A DNA stretch of 50,472 nucleotides from Melioribacteraceae bacterium 4301-Me (lineage in GTDB: Bacteria; Bacteroidota; Ignavibacteria; Ignavibacteriales; Melioribacteraceae), in assembly GCA_041538185.1 (NCBI GenBank), contig JBGORM010000012.1, positions 1 through 50,472 on the forward strand. Reading direction: 5' to 3'. Below the pieces are notes generated by a model. The model did not search any database, had not been told where the DNA came from, and saw only the letters and a program-made list of their open reading frames with translations. Within the stretch, counting starts at the first letter, position 1; the number at the start of each line of letters is the position of its first letter. Below, in pieces: positions 24,065 to 33,652 of this stretch. The position numbers and the translations under genes are program-made.

Positions 24065-25786
24065 ATGATTAATATAAATACCTCAACTACACTTTGGGAA
24101 CGATGGAAATTTAATGCAGAGAGAACCCCCGATAGAAAAGCTATAATTCATTGGAATGCGGGTGAAGAACCGTATAGATGGACATTTAAAAGCCTGATAG
24201 AAGCAGCTAAAAAATATTCTGTTATACTAAAAAAAGTAGGTATTCGAAAAGGCGATGTTTGTGCTATTATAATTAGACATAATAAAAATTTTTATCCATT
24301 ATATCTCGGTATATCTCGTGCTACTGCTTTGCCTGCTGTTTTGGCTTATCCAAATCCTAGATTACATCCTGATAAATTTAGACAGGGTCTCGAGGGAATG
24401 TCTCAAAGATCCGGCTTGGATTATATTTTAACAGAAAGGGAACTCGAACCAATAATTCGTCCTTTAATTGAGAAACCTGGCAGTACAATTAAAGCCGTTT
24501 ACTTTCCACTTGAGTGGGATGTAGAAAAAGAGTATGATGAAAAAATTGATGAGCAGATTGAAAAAGAACAGAGTACTATTAAACCAGAAGAACCTTTTTT
24601 GCTTCAACATTCGTCTGGAACCACTGGCTTACAAAAACCTGTTGTGCTTTCCCATAAAGCAGTTTTACAACATGTAGTCAATTATGGCTCTGCATTAAAG
24701 GTTACAGAAAACGATAAAGTAGCTTCTTGGCTTCCATTGTATCATGACATGGGATTAATTGGTGCTTATCACATTCCTTTAGCTTATGGAATTCCCTCAA
24801 TTCAAATTGATCCTTTTCAGTGGGTTCTGGCTCCTATAATTCTGCTTGAAGTTATTACTAAAGAAAAAGCCACAATGACTTTTCTGCCTAATTTTGCTTA
24901 TAACATATTTGCAGATAAAATACATGATGATGAGCTTAAAGATATTTCATTGGAAAGTCTACGCATTCTTATTAATGCAAGTGAACCTATTAGACACGAT
25001 AGTCATTTGAAATTTATAAATAAGTACAAGAACTATGGATTAAATCCAAACGCGCTCTCTGGAATGTATGGAATGGCTGAAATGACATTAGCAGTTGTTC
25101 AGACTGAACCAGGTAAGCCAATTAAGGAAGTAGTAGTCGATAGGAATGAACTGTCAAAAGGAATTGTTAAATTAGCCGATGATAATGTGGTGAAAAGAGT
25201 TTGTGTTTCTTCGGGCAAGTTAATACCCGGTTGTGAGATTCGAATTGTTGATGAAAAAAGGAAAGATTTGCCCTTCGGGTTTGTTGGTGAAGTTGCTGTA
25301 AAATCTGTTTCTATGTTTGACGGTTACAGAAATTATCCAGAAAAAACTGCAGAAGTTGTAGAAGATGGGTGGTATTTTTCTGGAGATTACGGCTTTGAAT
25401 ACGATGGTGAATATTTTATTATTGGCAGAAAAAAAGATATTATTATTGTTGCAGGCAAAAATATTTATCCAGAGGATGTTGAGGATACAGTTAATCAAGT
25501 TGATGGAGTTATCCCTGGTAGAGTTATAGCCTTTGGAGAAGAAGATGAATCGCTTGGTACTGAACAAGTAAGTATTGTGGCTGAAACCAAAGCTGAAACT
25601 GAAGAAGAAAAAAATAAAATTCGACTTGCAATATTAAAAGCAGGCATGTCTATAGACGTAAACATTCATAAAGTGTATCTTGTACCGCCTCGATGGCTTA
25701 TAAAAAGTTCTGCTGGTAAACCAAGCAGAAAAGCAAATAAAGAAAGATTAGCAGAAGGTAAAGATAAACAAGTTTGGAGTAGATAA
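24065..25786 (+). CDS. Fatty-acyl-AMP ligase-like adenylate-forming enzyme
   Basis: A 573-residue ANL-superfamily enzyme that should activate a carboxylate with ATP and load it on the carrier protein encoded next. Motifs in order: P-loop 'LQHSSGTTGLQKPVVLSH' (~residues 178-195), 'SWLPLYHDMGLIGAYH' (typical of fatty-acyl-AMP ligases), 'GMYGMAEMTLA', 'GWYFSGDYGF', 'GRKKDIIIVAGKNIYPEDVE', and C-terminal 'SSAGKPSRKANKERL' with the catalytic Lys ~552. The 'LPLYHDMG' and 'YGMAE' wording points to FAAL rather than DltA-type D-alanine ligases or acyl-CoA synthetases; substrate chain length cannot be told. Its stop TAA is immediately followed by the carrier ATG, so it is tightly coupled. Confidence 0.9.
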   Translation: MININTSTTLWERWKFNAERTPDRKAIIHWNAGEEPYRWTFKSLIEAAKKYSVILKKVGIRKGDVCAIIIRHNKNFYPLYLGISRATALPAVLAYPNPRLHPDKFRQGLEGMSQRSGLDYILTERELEPIIRPLIEKPGSTIKAVYFPLEWDVEKEYDEKIDEQIEKEQSTIKPEEPFLLQHSSGTTGLQKPVVLSHKAVLQHVVNYGSALKVTENDKVASWLPLYHDMGLIGAYHIPLAYGIPSIQIDPFQWVLAPIILLEVITKEKATMTFLPNFAYNIFADKIHDDELKDISLESLRILINASEPIRHDSHLKFINKYKNYGLNPNALSGMYGMAEMTLAVVQTEPGKPIKEVVVDRNELSKGIVKLADDNVVKRVCVSSGKLIPGCEIRIVDEKRKDLPFGFVGEVAVKSVSMFDGYRNYPEKTAEVVEDGWYFSGDYGFEYDGEYFIIGRKKDIIIVAGKNIYPEDVEDTVNQVDGVIPGRVIAFGEEDESLGTEQVSIVAETKAETEEEKNKIRLAILKAGMSIDVNIHKVYLVPPRWLIKSSAGKPSRKANKERLAEGKDKQVWSR

Positions 25787-26023
25787 ATGATTTCACCAGA
25801 ACTTAAAAAAGTTATATTAAAGGAACTCAACTTAGACGATTTTGACCTTAAAGATGAGACTACCGCTCCAGAAGTACCGGGTTGGGATTCCTTAAATCAC
25901 ATAAATATAATTTTAGCTGTTGAAGAGTATTTTAAAATTAAGTTTAAAAGCTATGAGGTGCTTAGGCTTAAAAACGTCGGTGACCTTCAAAAACTTGTTG
26001 ACTCAAAAACCGGCAAGAAATGA
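25787..26023 (+). CDS. Acyl carrier protein (DltC/ACP-like)
   Basis: A 78-residue four-helix carrier. The phosphopantetheine site is Ser35 in 'VPGWDSLNHINIILAVEEYF', the classic DSL motif followed by helix II. The protein is acidic and lacks any fused domain. It starts with no gap after the ligase and its TGA overlaps the MBOAT start (ATGATGA region), so ligase, carrier and MBOAT are made together. The GWDSLNHI wording is like the carriers of specialised acyl-transfer operons (DltC-type) rather than the housekeeping fatty-acid AcpP (DSLDTVEL). It needs a phosphopantetheinyl transferase, which is not in the window. Confidence 0.9.
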   Translation: MISPELKKVILKELNLDDFDLKDETTAPEVPGWDSLNHINIILAVEEYFKIKFKSYEVLRLKNVGDLQKLVDSKTGKK

Positions 26024-27522
26024 TGCTCATAAATTTAAGTCTCGATAAAATACTGGACCTCTTAAAGTATAATCAGAACGACCCGCTTATTTTCTCAACT
26101 ATCCTTTTCCTCTTTTTCTTCTTTATTGTACTCATTTTTTATAATCTTTTTTCTAAGAACAAGAACATAAGAGTATTTCTCCTTATAATTTTCTCGCTTT
26201 ATTTTTATTATAAAGTAGTTGGCTTTTACTTCATCATTCTTATTGTTTCAGCGGTTATAAATTTCTATCTCACCAAATGGATGAGTACTTATGAGAATTT
26301 TACGAAGAGAAGATGGGTTCTTATCCTTATTATTGTATTAAACTTAGCAATTCTTGCATATTTCAAATACACTAATTTTATACTGCAGATAATTAACGAT
26401 GTTGCTAATAAAAATATTGAACCGCTTGCTATCTTTCTTCCAATTGGTATTTCATTTTATACTTTTAAGGCACTTAATTATGTTTTTGATGTATATCTTG
26501 ATACTTTAAAGCCAGCAAAAAATTTAAGCGATTTTTGTGTGTTCTTATTTTTCTTTCCAAATCTATTGGCTGGTCCAATAGATAGAGCTTCCGAATTTCT
26601 ACCGCAGATAGATAAAGAACCATTTATCTCAAAAGAGGATTTAGGAAAAGCAATCTTTTTGATATCAGCCGGATTGTTAAAAAAGGTGGTTATTGCAGAT
26701 TACATTAGCCTAAACTATGTTGACCGCATATTTGATTTTCCAATTCGTTATACTGGACTGGAAAATTTAATTGCAGTATATGGATATGCACTGCAAATTT
26801 ATTGTGATTTTTCAGGCTACTCCGATATGGCAATTGGCATTGCTATTTTGCTCGGTTTTAAATTAATGGATAACTTTAATTCTCCTTTTAAAGCTACCAG
26901 TATTGCTGATTTTTGGAGACGCTGGCATATTTCTCTTTCAAAATGGCTTCTCGATTATCTTTTCAGACCAATCCAATTTAAATTCAGGAATCTCCATCTT
27001 TACGGAAATATGATAGCATTATTTATAACTTTTTTATTGTGTGGACTTTGGCACGGTGCCGGCTGGAATTTTATTCTTTGGGGTGCTCTGCATGGATTCT
27101 TTATGTCCTTTGCTCTGCTAATTCAAAAACCTAAAAATGCTTTTTATACTAAACTCCGTATCAAGAATACAAGGTTTTTAAAGTTCTTCCAAGTTATCAT
27201 AACATTTCATCTCGTTGCGTTTTCATTTCTTGTTTTTCGAGCTAATAATATTTCCTTAGTTGGACAGGTTATTTCGCAAATATTTACCTTCTTTCATGGT
27301 GAAATTATTACTCAATTTATTGAAAAGCTGCCATTAATTTTCACTCTCATCTTAGTTGGTTACTTATTCCACTTTATTCCTCTCTCGCTTGAAAATAAGA
27401 TAAAGAAACTTATTGCTGTAACTCCATGGTTCGGAAAAGCTTTAATTTTAGCAGTTGTCATTTGGATTGCAGCACAATTTAAGTCGGCTGATATTCAACC
27501 ATTTATCTACTTCCAATTTTAA
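26020..27522 (+). CDS. MBOAT family membrane O-acyltransferase (DltB/AlgI-like)
   Basis: A 500-residue polytopic membrane protein with 10 or more hydrophobic segments. MBOAT hallmarks: 'FLPIGISFYTFKALNYVFDVY', 'FFPNLLAGPIDRASEF', 'QIYCDFSGYSDMAIGIA', 'IADFWRRWHISLSKWL', and the catalytic-tunnel block 'LLCGLWHGAGWNFILWGALH' with the conserved His345. These are shared by DltB and AlgI, which pass an acyl group from a cytoplasmic donor to an extracytoplasmic acceptor or partner. Its gene overlaps the acyl carrier gene by four bases, so the carrier is the likely donor. The next gene is 167 bases on. Confidence 0.92.
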   Translation: MMLINLSLDKILDLLKYNQNDPLIFSTILFLFFFFIVLIFYNLFSKNKNIRVFLLIIFSLYFYYKVVGFYFIILIVSAVINFYLTKWMSTYENFTKRRWVLILIIVLNLAILAYFKYTNFILQIINDVANKNIEPLAIFLPIGISFYTFKALNYVFDVYLDTLKPAKNLSDFCVFLFFFPNLLAGPIDRASEFLPQIDKEPFISKEDLGKAIFLISAGLLKKVVIADYISLNYVDRIFDFPIRYTGLENLIAVYGYALQIYCDFSGYSDMAIGIAILLGFKLMDNFNSPFKATSIADFWRRWHISLSKWLLDYLFRPIQFKFRNLHLYGNMIALFITFLLCGLWHGAGWNFILWGALHGFFMSFALLIQKPKNAFYTKLRIKNTRFLKFFQVIITFHLVAFSFLVFRANNISLVGQVISQIFTFFHGEIITQFIEKLPLIFTLILVGYLFHFIPLSLENKIKKLIAVTPWFGKALILAVVIWIAAQFKSADIQPFIYFQF

Positions 27523-27689
27523 AAAGGAATCAGTTTTCATTATAAAACTTTAGTGCTAATACAGTTATTTTTTGATGAATTTTTAATAAATTGAAACCGC
27601 TCGTTGAAAAAGTATAGTAATAAGATTTGCGTTCATCTAAAATAAATTTTAAAAGCTGTTTTATTTTCTTGAAAAAATAGTTAAACATA

Positions 27690-30590
27690 ATGTCAAAAAT
27701 TCTTTTGGGTCTGCAATTACTCATCTTACTTTTTCTATTTTCAGTCTCTTTTGCGCAGCAGCAAAGTGAAATAGAAGGCTTTAAAAAAAATGCTTTGCAG
27801 CACATGCAGGCGGGAAGATATGGCGAGGCAATTGACCAATTAAATAAATATATTTCTGCCAGACCTCGTGAGGCTGAAGGATATAATTTAAGAGCGCAAT
27901 GCTATGAAAAAAGATCACAATATGAAAATGCTGTGCTGGATTATAGAAGAGCTATTGCACTTTCTACCGAAGCCGGTAGAAAATCTGAATACGAGAATAA
28001 TCTTCGCCGCGTTCAAGAAGTCTGGTATTCACTTTTACAAAAAAAGATTGAGGGATACCTTCGCGAAATCGCTATAAATCCAAACAATCCGTTTAATTAC
28101 CTCGAAATAGGCAAAGCTTACAGAAATATGGAAGTATGGGATAAAGCAGAAGAATGGTATGATAAATATTTGGAAAAAGATAATAATGCTTCTCCAGATG
28201 AAATCATTCGTTACACCGAAATTTTAGCTAAAACTGGCCACATCCAAAAAGGTGAGAAAATTTTAAAACAGTATGTAGAAAAATATCCTGATGATTGGAG
28301 ACTGTGGAGCAGGTACGGTTATTTTACACTTTGGTTGGCTAAGTATCAGATTGCAAAAAAAGCGTTTGAGACTGCACTGAGTTTTAAGCCTTTTTTTCAA
28401 GAAGCACAAGATGGATTAGATATTGTAAATAGAGAAGCTTATGTAACACTTCAAAATCCTCGTTCCTTCGAAAAAGTTTATCCTATTGACCGTTACTATA
28501 GCATTTTAAAAAAGAAACCAGATGATATAAAGATTAGGTACAAACTGATTGATGAACTTATTAAAGCGAACAGACTGCAAGAAGCATATCAGCAAATTAA
28601 TCTGATAGGAATTACTAATAGCAATGACCCCAAATATCAAGAGACCTATGAGAAAGTGACTAAACTTCGTAATCAGTATATTCAAGATAAGATAAATGAA
28701 TACAAAAAAATATTGCAGGAAAATCCTGATGATAAAAAAGCTTTAAACCAAATAGCAATATATTATGACGAACTTCAGCAATATGAGGATGCACTGAATT
28801 ATTTGAACAAATACTTTGAAAAATACCCCGATGAAAAAGATCCTGAGCTTAGATATAGGTATGCAAGAGTATTAGCGTGGAACCGAGATTTCGATGAATC
28901 GCTTAAAGTAATTGATAAGCTTTTGCAAGATTACCCTACAAATGCAGATTATCAGTTGCTTCGCGCTCAAGTTTCTGTTTGGACAGGTCAAGATATAGAT
29001 CTTGCAAACAAACTATTATCCGAAATAATAAAAAAACAGCCAAATAACTTGGATGCACTTATCGCTATGGGTTCTTTGAAACTTATTCAAAGAGATTTTA
29101 ACGCTGCACAAGATTATGCAAATAAAGCAAAAGCAATAGCACCTAACAATAATGATGTTGCTAAGCTGCAATCCAATATAGATTGGCAAAAATTACGTGC
29201 TGAAGAAGAAAAACTTTATTCAATTTTGGAAGAAGGGAGGAGAAAAGTTTTAGACCATAATTGTGAAGCAGCTCTTCCTTATTACGAAGAATATCTCTCA
29301 AAAGCAGAACCAAATGTTTTAATTCAGAAAGAATATGGCGACGTTCTTTTCTGTGCTAAACAATATAAAAAAGCTCTCGATGTTTATAATAATGTTCTTT
29401 CACAAGGATATAATTTCGATGCAGCGATGCAGCGCGCTAAATTATATTATGCAATGGGCGACTCGCTAAATGCTGTACGTGAATTCAAAAACTTAGTAAA
29501 AGAAGATTCATCCAACTTCGATGCTAATCTTTATTTAGCTGATTCGTATGCGAAAGCAGGTGAATATGATTCAGCAAGAACAATTTACAATAATATGCTC
29601 GATACTTGGAAACTAGACTCCACTCAAGTTAAAATGATTACTCTTCGCAAAGGCTGGCTTCCAGTAACTGGCTTGGCAGCAATTTTCGATACTTTCCCAA
29701 ATTACGTCGGCTTTGCTCCAATTTCACAAACTTACGCTGATAATGAAAGTCTGCGACTGAATAACTTTGGCGGAAGATTGGAACTCGGCTTAACGAATTT
29801 TATATCATTAGGAGTTTCGTTTATAAAGACCTATATTAAAGCAAACCCTGATGTACTAGATCAAAACGTAATTAGCTCAATTGTTTATACCGGCAATAGA
29901 CGTTTTAACACATTCAAGGGGCATATATTCTTCAAATTTTCTTCTTATATCACAGCTGGTGTTGGAGTTGGAACGGCAAATTCAGAAGGGTTTATTCTGC
30001 GAGACGATAAAGATGCTTTTTTTAGATTCGAAAAAAAAGATACTGCCTCACTTACTTTTAACTATCAAAACTCGGATGGCGCTTTAATCCTCTATTCTCC
30101 TTATTTAACTGATGTGCGTTATTATGCAACTTTGTATAGAGTTGCTGGTTATTTTATTCACAGAGAAGGACTAAAATTAGAAGGGTCGTTTCAATATATC
30201 TCCGTTACCGATAATAACGAGGGCAACGATTTTTACTTGAGAATTGGTAGATATTTTTATAAGAACTTGATTATTGGCTACGAATACTACTACACTAATT
30301 ATAAATTTAAGTCGTCTTTTTACTATTCTCCAAGAAATTTTGAATCACATAGTATTTTTGTAGATAACGAATTGGAAAAGAGAAAAGAGCTGAGAGTAAC
30401 AATAGGTGGCAAGTTAGGATTTATTCCACAAAATAACTTTGTTGCTTTAGAAGGACATGTGGAAGCATTTTATCAACCGATTAGAAACCTTACTTTTAGC
30501 GGGAGAATTGGTATAGGAAGTACTTCAAGGTATGATTCTAGTTACAGATATTTTTCTGGACAGTTTAGCGCTTATTGGACAATCTTTTAA
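27690..30590 (+). CDS. TPR-repeat protein with C-terminal outer-membrane beta-barrel
   Basis: A 966-residue exported protein. A signal peptide ends near 'SVSFAQ'. Residues ~25-670 are TPR-type helical repeats ('ALQHMQAGRYGEAIDQLNKY', 'EIGKAYRNMEVWDKAEEWYD', 'LARVLAWNRDFDESLKV'-like units, here 'YRYARVLAWNRDFDESLKV'). From ~690 the pattern changes to amphipathic beta-strands rich in Tyr, Phe and Gly ('SLGVSFIKTYIKANPD', 'LIIGYEYYYTNYKFKSSF'). It ends 'FSGQFSAYWTIF' with terminal Phe, the outer-membrane barrel signature. TPR plus barrel is the layout of polysaccharide exporters such as PgaA and BcsC and of YaiO-like proteins. Following FAAL-ACP-MBOAT-SGNH, it may export or anchor the modified polymer (inference). 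Confidence 0.82.
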   Translation: MSKILLGLQLLILLFLFSVSFAQQQSEIEGFKKNALQHMQAGRYGEAIDQLNKYISARPREAEGYNLRAQCYEKRSQYENAVLDYRRAIALSTEAGRKSEYENNLRRVQEVWYSLLQKKIEGYLREIAINPNNPFNYLEIGKAYRNMEVWDKAEEWYDKYLEKDNNASPDEIIRYTEILAKTGHIQKGEKILKQYVEKYPDDWRLWSRYGYFTLWLAKYQIAKKAFETALSFKPFFQEAQDGLDIVNREAYVTLQNPRSFEKVYPIDRYYSILKKKPDDIKIRYKLIDELIKANRLQEAYQQINLIGITNSNDPKYQETYEKVTKLRNQYIQDKINEYKKILQENPDDKKALNQIAIYYDELQQYEDALNYLNKYFEKYPDEKDPELRYRYARVLAWNRDFDESLKVIDKLLQDYPTNADYQLLRAQVSVWTGQDIDLANKLLSEIIKKQPNNLDALIAMGSLKLIQRDFNAAQDYANKAKAIAPNNNDVAKLQSNIDWQKLRAEEEKLYSILEEGRRKVLDHNCEAALPYYEEYLSKAEPNVLIQKEYGDVLFCAKQYKKALDVYNNVLSQGYNFDAAMQRAKLYYAMGDSLNAVREFKNLVKEDSSNFDANLYLADSYAKAGEYDSARTIYNNMLDTWKLDSTQVKMITLRKGWLPVTGLAAIFDTFPNYVGFAPISQTYADNESLRLNNFGGRLELGLTNFISLGVSFIKTYIKANPDVLDQNVISSIVYTGNRRFNTFKGHIFFKFSSYITAGVGVGTANSEGFILRDDKDAFFRFEKKDTASLTFNYQNSDGALILYSPYLTDVRYYATLYRVAGYFIHREGLKLEGSFQYISVTDNNEGNDFYLRIGRYFYKNLIIGYEYYYTNYKFKSSFYYSPRNFESHSIFVDNELEKRKELRVTIGGKLGFIPQNNFVALEGHVEAFYQPIRNLTFSGRIGIGSTSRYDSSYRYFSGQFSAYWTIF

Positions 30591-30620
30591 TAATTTTGTA
30601 AACAAAACAATAATGCATTC

Positions 30621-31448
30621 ATGAAATATAAATTTTCATTCCTGTACATTTTATTCTTTTTAACTTTTTCCTTGGTTTATTCTCAAAAAATCAAGCTGAT
30701 TGGTAAAGCAGAACCTGGCGGGGTTCTGATAGGCGAGGCAAAAAATATTAAAACTGTTTTATTTGATGGTCATAAAATCGGTTTTGACGAACGTGGTTAT
30801 TTTCTAATAGGTTTTGACAGGGATGCGAAGGGAACTCATACAATTAAAGCTATTTTTAAGAATGGGAAATCCGAGATCAAAAAAATTAAACTACCCAAAC
30901 GTAAATACATTGTTCAGAGATTAAAATTAGCAGAGAAGTATGTAGTGCCTCCTGATTCAGAATTATCGAGAATTGAAGAAGAGATGACAATGATGAAAGA
31001 AGCAAGGGAAAAAATTGGTTTAATAGATAGTGCTTTTTATGTTAGTGGATTTATTAGTCCAGTTGAAAATGCAAGTATAAGTAGTGTGTTCGGTAGCCAA
31101 AGAATTTTGAATGGTATTCCTAAAAAACCGCACAATGGAATAGACTTTGCAGCAGATGAGGGTACACCTGTCCACGCGGCTGCTGACGGCATAGTAGCAA
31201 TTGCAGGTGATAATTTTTATTTCAATGGAAATTTTGTTTTACTTGACCATGGACAGGGTTTAAGTACTGTGTATTTGCATATGAGTAAGCTAAATGTTAA
31301 GACAGATGATAGAGTAAAAAAAGGGCAAGTAATTGGTTTGGTTGGCTCAACCGGCAGGGCTACGGGTCCGCACCTACACTGGGGTGCTCAATGGTTCAAT
31401 AAAAGAATCGATCCAATGAATTTATTGAATTTAGGGTTTCTACAATAA
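30621..31448 (+). CDS. Exported M23 (LytM-type) metallopeptidase
   Basis: A 275-residue protein with a signal peptide ('FFLTFSLVYSQ'), a ~90-residue beta-rich N-terminal domain, a short helical hinge ('SRIEEEMTMMKEAREKI') and a LytM domain. All zinc ligands are present: His171 and Asp175 in 'KPHNGIDFAADEGTPV', and His251 and His253 in 'TGPHLHWGAQWF'. 'YLHMSKLNVKTDDRVKKGQ' is the usual linker block. The family cuts peptidoglycan cross-bridges; a zinc-competent domain argues for active enzyme rather than a regulatory LytM. It starts 30 bases after the TPR-barrel gene and is probably the last gene of that operon. Opening the wall for insertion of the outer-membrane component is plausible. Confidence 0.88.
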   Translation: MKYKFSFLYILFFLTFSLVYSQKIKLIGKAEPGGVLIGEAKNIKTVLFDGHKIGFDERGYFLIGFDRDAKGTHTIKAIFKNGKSEIKKIKLPKRKYIVQRLKLAEKYVVPPDSELSRIEEEMTMMKEAREKIGLIDSAFYVSGFISPVENASISSVFGSQRILNGIPKKPHNGIDFAADEGTPVHAAADGIVAIAGDNFYFNGNFVLLDHGQGLSTVYLHMSKLNVKTDDRVKKGQVIGLVGSTGRATGPHLHWGAQWFNKRIDPMNLLNLGFLQ

Positions 31449-31832
31449 TTTGTGCAGCATAAAATCTCCATTTGGGAGAAGTAACTCAGTATTTAACTTA
31501 AAAAATTTATGTGAATTCACCACGTTGTGGTTAGAAGTAGCCTGTTGCACAACTTAAATACTATCATTGCGGGGGAACGGTAACAGCAGTTTCTTATTCT
31601 GTTATTGAGTTTTTTTGTCGCACAAAAACACGGCTTCAAAATCCTTTAGCACAGCAAGTATGACTGGCCTGCTGCTGCAGCCTAATATGACACTGTTGTG
31701 AGGCTATCAAGGTTAATCCAGACAAGCTAAACATGTTTTACATGACATTAAATTTATAATTACTAATAGAAGGCTTAACTTTTTAAATTACTTGTTTAAT
31801 CTACATTAGTTACAGCTTGTCGGCCTGATGGC
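31449..31832. other. Intergenic region between convergent genes, small repeats only
   Basis: No gene is seen. It holds CCACGTTGTGG (31520-31530) inside ATTCACCAC..., which recurs inverted near the window end (50434-50444), and GTTGCACAACT (31544-31554), which recurs at 45051-45061. These look like short dispersed intergenic repeats. Confidence 0.35.
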
Positions 31833-31869
31833 AATTTTTTTAGCCTGCCAGCAGGTTGGCGAAAAATTT
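31833..31869. terminator. Palindromic terminator-like hairpin
   Basis: AATTTTTTT and AGCCTGCCAGCAGG then TTGGCGAAAAATTT can fold as a stem: AATTTTT with AAAAATT, GCC with GGC, CCTGC with GCAGG around a two-base turn. It lies five bases from the M61 stop codon and between convergent genes. No separate T run exists; the A/T arms would play that part. Confidence 0.45.
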
Positions 31870-31873
31870 GGGT

Positions 31874-33652
31874 TTAATTTTTTAGCCACGCTTGACGTAG
31901 CTTCAATTGTTCATTTGTTGGGTTTTTCATTACTTCAAACTTATGCCTAACTTCTTTGGGTTTAATAATTAACTGCAATGGTATTTCTTTTTCACCGCGT
32001 TTGAGTGTAATATTAAACACGTCGCCGACTTTTATTGACATAAATTTTGGTGCAACAGCCTGAATGTTCGATAAGCTTACAGGAGTATTATCTAGTTTAT
32101 AAAGAATATCACCGACCATTATGCCTTTCTTTTGAAGTTCTGGGTCGACCCTTGTAATTATTAAATTAGTATCTTTTATACTAATGCCCATTCCAATAGA
32201 TGGTTTGGTGCTGTCTATTCCGGCAGTTTCTTGATAATTAATACCGAGTTTTTCGAAATAATCTTTTACAGGAAAAGGTTCAGTGCCTTTAATGTACTTG
32301 TCAATAAACTCTTTAATCTGTGGATAAGTTCGATTAACTAGTTCGTCAAAAAAATGTTCCTCGCTAAACGGCTTTGATTTACCATAATCATGTATTAAAT
32401 CTATTATTAACTCTCTTAAACCCTTTTTGCCTCCAGAAAGCTCCAATAATTTGATATCCAATAAGGTCCCTAATACTGCCCCTTTATTGTAAATATTGTA
32501 ATATTGGTCGGGCAGCTCAGTAGCTTCTTTACCAAGTGTAGTAAGGGAGATAGTGGGATTAAAATTGTCATTAATATTTAGTTTGTTTGAGGTAATATCT
32601 AAGTATTTATCGAGTGTCATTAATCCATTTCTTAATTGGAGGATATTTGCTGCCCATTCAGTAATTCCTTCGTACAACCATAAATGTTGGGACATGGTGG
32701 GCTTCTCGTAATTAAAGTTTTCTACTAGCTCGCTGTGAATGTTCAATGGAGTAACAATGTGAAAAAATTCATGTGCTGAAGTAGAAAGTAAACTCTCAGC
32801 ATATTTTTCATTCAATGTATCTTCTTTATAAACGTAAAATGAACTATAGGAATGTTCCCATGCACCAGCGGAAAAATCCGAAAAATGAAATAAAAAAGTG
32901 TAATGGTCTACAGGCAATCCTTTTAAAAATTCATTTGTTGCATACAGCATGTCTTGGAGTAAATTAAGCAGGTTTTCGGATTTTATTAATCCAGTTTTAG
33001 AGTAAGTGTAAATTTTTACATTGGTTTTTTCAACTGTAGTTTGCGCCTGGGTTAAATTTCCAAGCATAATTGGCGAATCTACAATGTAATCATAAGTTGG
33101 TGCATAATAATAACCCTCGTCATTTTTTTGTAGTGCTGTACCAATTGACCAATTATTAGGGTACTCAAGTTTAACATAAATCGGGTAGTCTTGCATTCCA
33201 TGAAAATATCCAAAAACGCATTGACCGTTTATAACAACATTATCATCCTCTATTGTTGTTCCGCTCATCGCATAAACAGGATGTGTACTAACTTTAGTAT
33301 GCCAAGTATCTGCTATTTTGTAAGTTATTTTCTTTACATTTTCTGGTTTTTCAATTTCCCATTGATTTGTCGAAATATTTTTAACCGGAATTTCTTTGCC
33401 GTTTTTGTCATATGCATTAAATGATTTTACAAATCTTCCTATATCCATTGTTTGATAAGTGCCCGGTGCAGTTGAAGCAAATTGGAAGATGCTGTTGTTG
33501 GCTTTTAAATCTTTGGGATAAAGAATTACATTAAAAACTTTTTCACTACGGTCGTTAAGATTGATTATGAATTTATGTTGAGCTAAAACTTGAGATAGGG
33601 TGAGAAGTATTAGAATCAATGGTGTGTAAAATATTCTTTTAAAATTTTTCAT
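31874..33652 (-). CDS. M61 family (glycyl aminopeptidase-like) exported peptidase with PDZ domain
   Basis: A 592-residue exported zinc peptidase. A signal peptide ends near 'SQVLAQ'. The N-terminal beta domain carries 'FASTAPGTYQTMDIGRFV', typical of M61. The catalytic centre is 'TSAHEFFHIVTPLNIH' with His294, Glu295 and His298, and the third ligand Glu328 in 'LWLYEGITEW'. A C-terminal PDZ domain follows ('GMGISIKDTNLIITRVDP', 'GIMVGDILYKLDNTPVS'). M61 enzymes remove N-terminal Gly/Ala residues. There is no T9SS sorting domain, so it is likely periplasmic. AAAGGTG lies six bases before ATG 33652. It is monocistronic. Confidence 0.9.
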   Translation of the reverse strand: MKNFKRIFYTPLILILLTLSQVLAQHKFIINLNDRSEKVFNVILYPKDLKANNSIFQFASTAPGTYQTMDIGRFVKSFNAYDKNGKEIPVKNISTNQWEIEKPENVKKITYKIADTWHTKVSTHPVYAMSGTTIEDDNVVINGQCVFGYFHGMQDYPIYVKLEYPNNWSIGTALQKNDEGYYYAPTYDYIVDSPIMLGNLTQAQTTVEKTNVKIYTYSKTGLIKSENLLNLLQDMLYATNEFLKGLPVDHYTFLFHFSDFSAGAWEHSYSSFYVYKEDTLNEKYAESLLSTSAHEFFHIVTPLNIHSELVENFNYEKPTMSQHLWLYEGITEWAANILQLRNGLMTLDKYLDITSNKLNINDNFNPTISLTTLGKEATELPDQYYNIYNKGAVLGTLLDIKLLELSGGKKGLRELIIDLIHDYGKSKPFSEEHFFDELVNRTYPQIKEFIDKYIKGTEPFPVKDYFEKLGINYQETAGIDSTKPSIGMGISIKDTNLIITRVDPELQKKGIMVGDILYKLDNTPVSLSNIQAVAPKFMSIKVGDVFNITLKRGEKEIPLQLIIKPKEVRHKFEVMKNPTNEQLKLRQAWLKN

